A program made the position numbers and the translations under genes. DNA of 64,000 nt from Eurosta solidaginis (lineage: Eukaryota > Arthropoda > Insecta > Diptera > Tephritidae). Below are positions 55,140 through 64,000 of this stretch, in pieces. The notes under the pieces were generated by a model. The model ran no database searches. It saw nothing but the letters and a program-made list of their open reading frames with translations, and was not told the DNA's origin. Numbering within the stretch: position 1 is the stretch's first letter; every line of letters starts with the position of its first letter. The stretch lies in the NCBI RefSeq assembly GCF_040869045.1, contig NC_090323.1:268464392-268528391 (forward strand), read 5' to 3'.

Positions 55140-56460
55140 CAATATGTATTAACGAACTTAACTCCGACCTGAACCAAATAGATACATGGGCATTAGGCCT
55201 GGTCGATTTGTGGGGAGGCAAAAAAATCGCCCATTGCTCTGTGAAAATCATATTCTAGGGATCGAAATGAGAAACTTTGCCGAAGGAACCATACCTCTAA
55301 AACGAATTCTGATGTCCCCCGTTTGGGTCGTAGGGCAAATTTTGAAAAATTCCACTTTGAAATGCCTATGTTTTTTCTTTTTGGAGTTTATTTTTCTCTT
55401 TAGAAATTTATTTTGTCAGAACATATGTAAATGAAAAACGGAATTTAACTTAGTAATAGAAAAGAAATTAAAAAAAATTATTAGAAATTTGCGTTTTTAC
55501 AACCCCCTTTTAAAACCAAGGCATCACTGTGATGCATTTGCATGTCGTAAACATAGTTTTGTGGGTTTTTTATTCAACCGTTTTAAAAAATGAAGGTATC
55601 ACTGTGACACAATTGCAGATCGTAAAATTGCTTGTGTTGTTTTTTTTAAGCCACCACAAGACACAGCAGGTAGAATTGAAATTGCCCCTACCCAAAGTTC
55701 GACCCAAAGGGGGGACATCAGAATTCGTTTTAGAGGTATAGTTCCTTCGGCAAAGTTTCTTATTTTGATCCCTAGAATACGATTTTCACAGAGCAATGAG
55801 CGATTTTTAAATCGACCCGCCCTAATGGGCATCTTCCAATGGCTTGTCAATAAATCCTGACAAATCGAAATGTATTGTCATTCATAGGAAGGACTTTGAT
55901 GCACAAGCCTTAAACAAGGTAACGTTGGGCGGAGCAGTCATTGAATATGTTGACACAGCGAAAAATCTTGGTCTAATATTTAACAATACTCTGACGTGGA
56001 ATAATCACATCTTTAGTTCAGTCGGTAAAGTGTATGGAATGCTTCGTACACTCTTATTAGCACAGTACTTCACTCCTTTCAACATTAGACTTATTCTTGC
56101 GAAAGCGTACCTAATACCTACACTACTGTATGGATCTGAGATTTTTTCCGACTGTGTTTATAACAACATTGCTAAATACATGTGTACTTGGGCTTAAACG
56201 ACTTGACCATGTGTCTACGTATGCCGAAAAGTTGCTAAGAATTTCCTTTGAAAACCTGTTAAAAGTCAGGGTGCTAGTATTCATTCATTAGGTTATCCAT
56301 ACTACGGAGCCAAGCCACCAGTTTCAAAGGCTGCAGTTTATGCAATCTTCAAGGTCTTCACAGCTTGCCTATACCATACACAGAACTCTCACGTCTGAAC
56401 GCCAGTTCTTTATAAGCGCGGTTCGTCTTTGGAACTCTCTTCCAGTTAGATTAAGGTAAC
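55140..56460 (+). pseudogene. LINE reverse-transcriptase C-terminal relic
   Basis: Before the MITE: NELNSDLNQIDTWA (about 55149-55190). After it the frame resumes at the duplicated ATGGGCAT and runs open to 56197 with INPDKSKCIVIHRK, EYVDTAKNLGLIFNNTLTWN, VGKVYGMLRTLLL and LIPTLLYGSEIF, all typical of the RT thumb of Jockey-like LINEs. Later pieces in shifted frames include RLDHVS and VRLWNSLPVRLR (about 56415-56450), the usual end of such proteins. Stops after 56197 and the MITE make it inactive. RT polymerase motifs (YADD) are upstream of the truncation. Confidence 0.85.
55194..55824. mobile_element. Palindromic hAT-type MITE, copy 2, inside a LINE
   Basis: The 631-bp element lies between ATGGGCAT at 55186-55193 and 55825-55832. 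Its ends are TAGGCCTGGTCGATTT and, inverted, TAGGGCGGGTCGATTT. It is inverted relative to copy 1 and about 72 bp longer. The extra length lies in the centre, where a CACTGTGA(T/C)-containing segment with a TTTTAAAA flank is present twice (55505-55620). Confidence 0.93.
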
Positions 56461-56775
56461 CAACCAGTTTTTAAAATAATTACAATAATACTATGTACAG
56501 CACGAGCATATATGAAAAAATATGTATATATATCCATTCTTTTACAATCTATGTATATCTATTCATTTTCTCTAATATGTTAACTTTAATTATTGGTATA
56601 TTTCACTTTCCTTCTCTCTACTTCTGCTACTACTTTCATCCTTTCTTTCTGTTTAATTAATTACACCTAACAAGTTAAATTGTATAACACATGAATGGCA
56701 CTTTAAGATAATTTTGTTTTAAATTGTTGTGTCAGGATAAACATTTATATTTTAATAAATAAATAAATAATACAA

Positions 56776-57349
56776 AAAGGAGCTCCAGTTAAGGACAATG
56801 GGCCTGGCATCACCCATATTTTGTAGAGGAAAGCCGTTTGTATCACTTAGTAATTTTGCGGAGCTCTAGTTCTTGAAATAGTATATAGATCTGAGAGCTT
56901 ATTCCGTAACTCGATTCGCAAAGCTGTCAAATCAAATACTTCTCTTTTTCAAATCCGAAAAAGGTTTCTTTTGAATCGAGTTCCATAATAAGGCCCTGAC
57001 AAAATTTCGTAAACCACCACGCCCACTTTTAAAAAAATTTGCTAAAGATCCTACGCATCCAAAAGTTTGCCTTTTCATAGAGCTTCATTACAAAAAAAGA
57101 AATTTAAGGACCACAATGCCGCACATTTTTGCCCCCAGGAGTAATCTATGTATGTGAAAAGTGTCCCAAATAGACTAGAGTATGATACGCCTTAAAAATG
57201 AATATTTCGACTTACATCTGTAAAGCGTGTAAAGTAAAACGTGCGATGTGACTGAGGGAGAAAGAAGATTTGCGGAAAATATATTTGGAAAATATTTTAA
57301 GCAAACATTTGATTTCAAAATTTACTAGGACGAAAAAGTTTATTGGGAG
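56776..57349. other. Unassigned DNA
   Basis: 56985-57030 has ACCACGCCCACTTTTAAAAAA, a scrap of the GC-box family. Nothing else is recognised. Confidence 0.45.
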
Positions 57350-57720
57350 TATCTGGGAATCTTTGAGATAGCTTCTGGTTTTATTTCGGGCCAAGGTGCT
57401 AAAGTTTTGGTACCGTACGAGGACTATTTCCCAAGTCCGGAACTTTTTAGGATCATCTAGGAATAACTTACAAATAATTTTCGAATTGGTTTTGTATTTA
57501 TTTCAGGGTTGTCCCGAAAACAATCTCGAGCTTTCAGGTGATATTTTCGGGATCAATTTTTAACTATTCTAAAGCTATCTCAGCATAACTTTGATATAAC
57601 TAAGGGATCTCCTGCGGCATCTTTTTGGGACTGTTAAGAGCTATTACACGATTGTTTTTGAGGTCACTTCAATGAGTTTTGAATTCTTTTAGAATCACGC
57701 CGGGAATATTTGCAGGTTTT
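57350..57720. repeat. Degenerate TTTCGGGA array, locus 2 left arm
   Basis: Variants of TTATTTCGGG, GGACTATTTCCC, GGATCATCTAGGAAT and ATTTTCGGGATCAATTTT occur at 15-30-bp spacing. It faces the complementary array at 58060-58370, the reverse arrangement to the 41-42 kb pair. Confidence 0.6.
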
Positions 57721-58059
57721 TTCGATTTTTTCGCAAACGTGGTTACTACTTTTAGACTGGAAATTTTGTCTTCCATTCAAGCCTTCGTTTATAATGGATA
57801 CTCCATGACGCAGCATAGCAAAATGGATTATTTCGAATTGCAAATAATTGAAAGATAAATCAACTAACGATTGAGCGCTCTTCAGTAAAATGCTTACAAC
57901 AGTTTCAAAAAGTGAAGTTGCACTAATGAAAATGAACCTACTACTAGAACGCCTTCAAGTGATGCATAAGGTGTTAATGCCAGTTAATATAGCACAAACA
58001 GTTCTTCAAACAGTGGGAGTGTATTCACCTGTACAATAACCCTGAGAGAGCTACCTAAC

Positions 58060-58370
58060 CGTGCCCAACAACTATCTTAAAATTATCCTGAAAACAAACC
58101 AAAACATTCTAGAACTTATTGTGAAAACACGCCGATACAGTAGAGAAGCAACTGTGAAAATAGCTCCAAAATTTATTTGAAATAAACCCGAATTTGTATC
58201 AAAAATATTTTAAAATGATCGCAATAATAGCCCAAAACAATTCAAAATTTTTTAGTTGATTGTCCCTGAATTAGTGAATTTTTCCCGAAAGTAGTCTCGA
58301 AAACAGTCTTTAAATGCTTCCAAAAGGATCCCAAAACATTCATGAAATCATTCAAAGAATATCCTGCACT
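58060..58370. repeat. Degenerate CCCGAAA array, locus 2 right arm
   Basis: Variants of TTATCCTGAAAAC, ATAAACCCGAATTTG, TTTTTCCCGAAAGTAGTC and GGATCCCAAAACATTC. Confidence 0.6.
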
Positions 58371-59780
58371 CAGTAATGTACAAGTTCACACGCTGTTCTC
58401 AGAGTTCACCAGTGATTGTCTAGATTGGATCAAACCGTGACCCATTACAGATCTGCCATCATAGTTTCTTCATTGGTCTCTTTCATATCAAACAATCGAT
58501 TTTGCGATCGGTTTATGAGATATCATTCACCAGTCCTTTTGTTTGCATAACTAGCAGAGAAAATTGCAAAAACTTCAATTATCCTTGTTAACTTTCTATC
58601 TTGAAAGAGTATGGGCTTGACAAACTTTTTCTGAGTGTATTTTTATTTATGGTAGTTTGATTATAATAAATACATCGATAAAATCAGTTACATAACTTTA
58701 TAAAGCAGCAGGTGAAAATACCCCAATTGTTTATAATAAAGAAAAAAAATTAGAAATTTACAAAAACACATCTTATTTAATATCAGATAAGCCGCTAGCA
58801 CAATTTTTATAGTTTACAAATGTTTTTTTAATTTTAATTACTCAATTCACAAGTTGTTCGCTATCCGTAATGGACGTAACATTTTATTAATAAATTAATC
58901 ACATTTTAAAATTGTTTGTTGCAAAATCACACCAGCTGAAGACTTCAATTATTTGGGGCTTTGTTAGTTTGTATTTTTTGTTTTTTGTTTTTGTTTTATT
59001 CGGTTTGTTTTATTATTATTGTTTTTTTTTTCAAGTCTGTAGGAAACACTTTATCTTAAAAATTCCAGCTTTGCTTCGACCAATTTAATATGGATTTTTT
59101 TTTATTTTACAGCTGATTAGATTTTAAAAGATTAAGTAGACGCAACACTTTATAGTTTGCAGACAAACAGTTTATACGCTAACACAAAGCAACAACAAAC
59201 CAGTTAATAAATGTTTGCCCCTAACGTAGACTTAAGACAAACCAGCTGCAATTTTTGAGCTTTTTTGCGCATCGATTTTTTTATTGCCTATACTCACTGC
59301 ATGATTATGTAAATTCTGGTATTTCGCGGTGTTTAACAATTTTATTTTCGTTTCGTAAAAGCTGTAAAGTATATAACAAAAAAAAAAAAAAAAAACAAAA
59401 AAAACAGGAAATTTGATTTTGAAAGCGCAGACAAGTTGGCCAGCGATTTCTTACACCGCACTGCGAATGAACTTTATAAATTAAATATGTAAGTAATCAA
59501 TAAATTCCGCAAAGCTAAATATAAAACTAATATTTCAAAAGAAAATACTTAAATTTTATTTTTATTAACTCGATAAAAACATGATCTTACGGCATACACA
59601 ATTAAATTATAATTAAGTTTTAATTTACGTGAATTCGAAACTAAATTTGTGAAATTTTTTTTAAGAAACTCAAAGCTTAAGCGGAAGGTGATGACGAAGT
59701 TTATAAAAGCATAATCAGCTACGATAGAAGATTTTTTAAAAATGCGTTTAATGGATAACAGATTTCTTAATTTCAAGATA
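58371..59780. other. Unassigned AT-rich DNA
   Basis: Long A/T runs lie at 59095-59106 and 59380-59405. No gene is recognised. Confidence 0.45.
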
Positions 59781-59792
59781 TTCGCCATGACG

Positions 59793-59985
59793 TATAGCAG
59801 CGAGCAGAAAAATAGCAGAGACAATTCTGAACAATTTTCGTCAAATCGTCTTTTAGTTTTTTGAGTATGCAATTTTTAAGCCCAATAAATTTTAGTCTCA
59901 GAAAGAGGTCTCAAATTCGCATTGGTTTTTTAAAATTTGTTTCCCGAAGCTCACTGAAGGCCAAATTGTGAATGTGTGAGGGCTC
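59793..59985. mobile_element. CAGCAG palindromic element, short fragment
   Basis: TATAGCAGCGAGCAGAAAAATAGCAGAGA, TTTTCGTCAAATCGTCTTT, TTTTTTGAGTATGCAATTTT and CAAATTCGCATTGGTTTTT follow the order of the left half of 50521-51199. Confidence 0.6.
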
Positions 59986-61970
59986 ATCCAATAATTTCTC
60001 GTTCTTACAGTTCAAAGTCGATTTCGTTTCATTTTTTATTTCCCTTGGTTTGAAATACGCTACAATGGATTGATGTTTTGATAAGGCCTTATATACATAC
60101 ATACATACATTCTATGTTTGTTAGCCAGCTTTCGGTGTGCCGTCCTGCTCGGGCACCCCAACTGACAACTATATCAGCTAACGCTAGCTATATAAGGGAG
60201 AATCTACACACACAAGTTCCTAGTCCCAATGAAAGTGTTCTGTTGTTTATTTTTTTTATGGTTTTTTAAATATTTTCAATTTTTTTTTGTAAACATTTTT
60301 TTTATTTATACTTTTTACAAATTTTTTTTTATTTTAGTTTTTCATTTTTTAATTAATTTTTTAATAAGCTTTCCAATTAAAATCTCTGTTCCTGTTTTTT
60401 AATTTTATTTTACTTAAGCCGTCTTTCCGGTTCAAATTTGAATCGGATTTAGTGTTCAGCTCTAATTTTGACGCTCGCGTCATATTTGACATGTTTTCTA
60501 TTATTAGACTTACGCAGTAACCCTCGCACTGTTACATCTAAATAAACCTCACATACACAATCCCGACAATTATGCTTTTTGGCAATTGGTAATACTTATT
60601 AAAGAACCAACCAACACTTAAGACAATTGTTTTTAACCAAATCAATTTGGCAAGCTAGCCATGAATTCTATCACAACTTCAATTGACATCAACTGGCTAG
60701 CAGCAGCGAAATTTTGCAATTTTTTATTTCATAAGCCGGTAAAATATTTAAATTTTTTTATTAATTAATTATTATTTCATATACAAGAATCACGCAAGCA
60801 CGACATTTAAATAAAATTTTCAAATTAAAAAATTACCGTTGTCACTACATATGTATATGTTTTATATATGTATATATAGACATTTTCTTTAACATATACT
60901 AATGTAACTGGACTACAAATTTACAAACGCCACGCTAAGACACGTTCAAACGTACCGTAAATGCGCACACCTTAACATAACCACTTATTTACGCTGTCAC
61001 TCAACAACTGAATCAACCGTAAAAGAGCCAACGAGATCCACAGCGCCAACGAGCCAAACCGAAGTCGTAGCTATTGCTACGGTGGGGCCACTTTGTTTCA
61101 ATACTCATTTTGCTCGCCACATTTCGAGTGTTGGATATATGCGTAGCCTTTATGAGTTTGTGTGCTTTGAGGTAAATGCTTGAAGTCCACGAAAGTTTGA
61201 TGATAAAAGGAAATGAATGAAGCAAAAAGTCAAGAAGACATAAAGCTGAAAAGAACTAGTAGTAGCCAAAAGAAGTAGAATGGCAAAAATCAGCGATAAA
61301 AACAATAAAACGTAGAGTTACCAAAATAAATAATAGTACATAGCGTAAACACTAAATTATAAAAACAACAAAGAGCACAAACAAAGTCATAAGTAATAAA
61401 CTAAGTAAGAAAAGAATGAATGTAACAAAGTAAGCAAGAAGAGCAAAAGTCAAAACATTGACTTGTCCAAAGGTGCAAAATACCGGTTCCACATTCGAAC
61501 AGCCGCTAACATCCACCACTTGGCTGTTTAGTTGCTGGCAGAGTTCGCTTGCTAAGCCAACTTTGTTGTGTAGCTACCAGAGTGACTACAATGCTTACAT
61601 TTGTTGTTGTTCAACTGCCTTTCTCCACTACCCCGCTAACGTTTAAGTTACCAACTAATAAGAAAACGTGCAAGATACAAAGCAAAACGTGTCGCATAAT
61701 GAACGCGAATAAGACTTGGAACATAAATGAAAAAAATATAATAAAATAAAAATAATAATATTAAAGGAAGTTTGTTAACTGAAATAATGTGACTGTAGTG
61801 GGGAGAAGTGGATTAGTTGACAAATTGGTATGGGAGAGTATTTGCTTGCAAGTAGCTAAAAATATTTATGTAGTTACTTTGGAAGCACCATACTAAAGAG
61901 ACTTGGAAAAAGCTTTGATAGCGGTGGATCCTTGATGAGCACTTTAATAGGTTTTGAGTGACATGGTGAC
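59986..61970. other. Unassigned AT-rich DNA
   Basis: No gene is recognised. T-rich low complexity at 60240-60420. Microsatellite-like ATACATACATAC at 60092-60109. Confidence 0.45.
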
Positions 61971-61973
61971 ATA

Positions 61974-62663
61974 CAGTAGCGAAGAAAAACATGCAATGGA
62001 AATTTTTATCAAATTTCGTCAATTAAATCAATTTTTTTCAATTTTCCATATTTAAAAAAAAAACTTCTGTAAATTTTGTAACTAAACCGGGCAAGAGCCA
62101 ATCTCAAAAACGTTTTCGGAAAAACTCGTAAAAATTCTTTGAAATTTGTACATTTTAGCTGAAAGTTCACTGAATTTTTTTTTTTCTTGTTGAGTATTCA
62201 ATTTCTTAGTTCAATGCATTTTAGTCCGACAATTTTGGTTGGAAGTTCTTCAAAATATGCATTGATTTCTGAAATTCTCTTTTCTAAAGACTTTTTTCTT
62301 TTCTAAAGACAATTTTGGTTGGAAGTTCTTCAAAATAGGCATCGATTTTTGAAATTTTCTTTTCTAAAGACTTTTCTTCCGTATAAAGAGTAAAATTTTG
62401 TTTCGAAAAAAAATTGTCAAAAATCAAAGCGAATTTTGCGAGACCTTTTAACTTGTGCTTTGTTAGATTAAAATTTATTGTGCTACAAAGAAAGAAAAGA
62501 GTTTAGAGAACTCCAACTACAAAATTCGAAATTCTCGAATTTTTTCCAAAACGTTTGTGAGATTGGTTTCAGTTACAAAATACACTAATAAATTTTAGCA
62601 TTTTTTGAATCTTCGATACCGAAAATGTGGGAGTTGTAAGCACTCAAGTTGTCTATTGTGCTG
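61974..62663. mobile_element. CAGCAG palindromic element, near-complete copy
   Basis: It starts TA-CAGTAGCGAAGAAAAACATGCAATGG and ends ATTGTGCTG. Arms pair through TTTCGTCAATTAAA, CCAATCTCAAAAACGTTTTCGG with AAAACGTTTGTGAGATTGG, and GAGTATTCAATTTCTTAG with the central region. The left half carries a local tandem duplication of about 75 bp (62225-62300 and 62308-62375: ACAATTTTGGTTGGAAGTTC occurs twice). Non-coding. Confidence 0.7.
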
Positions 62664-64000
62664 TGGAAAAGTTTTTGGGACATTAATTCAATGACTTTAA
62701 TTAACAAATGATTTTGAATGATTTGATTTTAGACCGCGAAATAATGATGGCACTGACTTTGGTTCGCTTTCGGTAACATATTGTGCAAATCATAGGCACT
62801 GACCACATCAGAGGAAATGGCTCTCTGAGAGAAAAGTTTTAAGATTTACGAGTTCAATGTCACCCGTATAAAGAAGTTAAGAAGGGACCTCCCTTGGAGT
62901 AACCAAATGAAAAGCGATTTGAGTTCCCTTTGTGTTGCAAATATCCCCATTAAGCGTAGCAAGGAAGGTACTGACGCTCTTCTTTGCGCGGCCAAATCCT
63001 TTTTGATGTTTAATCAAGTGAGTAAGGTCATATATTTTTTTTTTTTTACAAAAAACAATGCAATTAAGCACCCTTTACTGCCATGAAAGTTTTAAACTGT
63101 TCTAAACAGTTTGGTGTTTTTTTCTTCTTAAAATAAATTACACTAAGGCAACTCTTTGTATTTTGGGGAGGGAATATGGAAAATAGAACTTAAAGTGCGA
63201 AATTTCATTCTCAATTGAGCTAACAATTTAAGGTAATTGGCTAAATTTAGCAACAAATGACAGCAGTTTTAGTTTACTATATGCGGTAATTGTAGTGCCC
63301 CAGAAAGGCAATGCACGAATTTGCAGTTATCTTTGTTTTTACTGAATTTTTGTTGTTGTTTTCATTGCAATTCAATTCAGCGTATTCATACCTACCTATC
63401 ATTAAAAGATTAGTTAAGTATTTGGAGCAAAATTTTAAAGATAAATTATTTGCAAAATAACAAACAATAAATTTGCAAGTGTGTGGGTAGGTGCATATAA
63501 ATGAGTAGATATTGAATTTCAACTGTGAAGTGCAGTTGAAAAAAGTTTAGAGATACGTTACACGTTCATGTAATGTAAGTATGACTATTTTCCTAAATTT
63601 TTTTTTTTTATTTTAGCAAAATATCATATAAAATTAATTCAATTCACAAATCACACAAAGCTTTATATGCGCGCAAATAACAACAACATAACCAAGCGCT
63701 TCACCAAACGGGTGGGGGCGGAATAAGCCGGCTTCATTACCAACATTTACACGTATGTGTGATTTTCTTTTTTTATGGAACTCGCCAATACAGCAGACCA
63801 GTTGGCATGTGGATTGTATTTAGTGGCTCTCTGTTTGTTGGCTTTTACTCTCTTGTAAGAGCAAAGTAGAAACTAGACAAAATTTACAAAATCACTTAGC
63901 GCTTTTCTTGTTTACCTTCTTTTACCAAACGCATATGATTGCCATGTTAGCAAACAAGAAGTGTTTTTGATACAGACCCGAATTCTGGTCAAGGTTTATG
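62664..64000. other. Unassigned DNA
   Basis: No gene, repeat end or RNA gene is recognised. Confidence 0.45.

Larger units (their letters stand above)
55105..56775 (+). mobile_element. LINE 3' part, split by a hAT MITE
   Basis: This is a 5'-truncated non-LTR retrotransposon: RT thumb region, C-terminal coding region, then a 3' end ...TTTTAATAAATAAATAAATAAT (56750-56771), a short A/T-repeat tail as in Jockey/I-type LINEs. The palindromic hAT MITE (55194-55824) interrupts it with duplication ATGGGCAT. Confidence 0.82.

Noticed and set aside
1..64000. CRISPR arrays, bacterial operons, ribosome binding sites, phage genes
   Set aside because: No regularly spaced identical repeats with unique spacers and no prokaryotic gene organisation. 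Intergenic composition and gene content are those of an insect genome.

Overview
This window looks like nuclear DNA of a higher fly (Diptera: Schizophora), most likely a tephritid fruit fly. The evidence is a first coding exon of an Fhos/FHOD-type formin, an animal-type mitochondrial enoyl reductase gene with fly-like codon use, AT-rich non-coding DNA, and a dense mix of insect-type transposons (hAT, piggyBac, Tigger/pogo, Helitron, solo LTRs, LINEs, tRNA-derived SINEs). The tephritid assignment rests on general familiarity with these repeats and is an inference.

Host genes are sparse. Two are well supported. One is a 63-codon first coding exon of an FHOD/Fhos formin on the minus strand (8737-8925), with a clean GT donor. 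The rest of that gene must lie to the left, in or beyond the first 8.7 kb, which would then be intron. The other is a complete, intronless 365-codon mitochondrial trans-2-enoyl-CoA/ACP reductase (MECR type) on the plus strand (15270-16367).

Layout: 1-1091 is the decayed 5' part of a hAT/ZMYM1-like transposon running off the left edge. 1.7-6 kb holds a CAA-tailed retroposon, a long palindrome, a SINE and a 1.1-kb interspersed repeat. 8.7-9 kb is the formin exon. 10.26-10.82 kb is a hAT MITE with an exact 8-bp target duplication. 13-14.7 kb has a possible LINE RNase H relic and a CGATAAC array. 15.2-16.4 kb is MECR. 18-26 kb is repeat-rich. Its centrepiece is a full-length Tigger element with an intact 557-codon transposase (20700-22857), inserted in the coding region of a decayed piggyBac element. 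26-35.4 kb contains a LINE relic, a palindromic hAT MITE, a decayed hAT transposase, a SINE and a Helitron. 37-55 kb contains more copies of the 1-kb GC-box repeat, three solo LTRs (two with exact 4-bp target duplications), degenerate CCCGAAA arrays and CAGCAG-ended palindromes. 55.1-56.8 kb is a LINE split by a second copy of the palindromic hAT MITE. 57-64 kb is mostly unassigned AT-rich DNA with another CCCGAAA array pair and another CAGCAG palindrome.

The main value of the window is its nested insertion record, in which many target-site duplications can be read to the base: Tigger in piggyBac, hAT MITE in LINE, CAA-tailed retroposon in the GC-box repeat, and GC-box repeat in a CAGCAG palindrome. 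No phage, CRISPR, operon or bacterial feature is present. I did not find a clearly new multi-gene system. The least-explained structures are the facing degenerate arrays near 41-42 and 57-58 kb and the GC-box repeat family.
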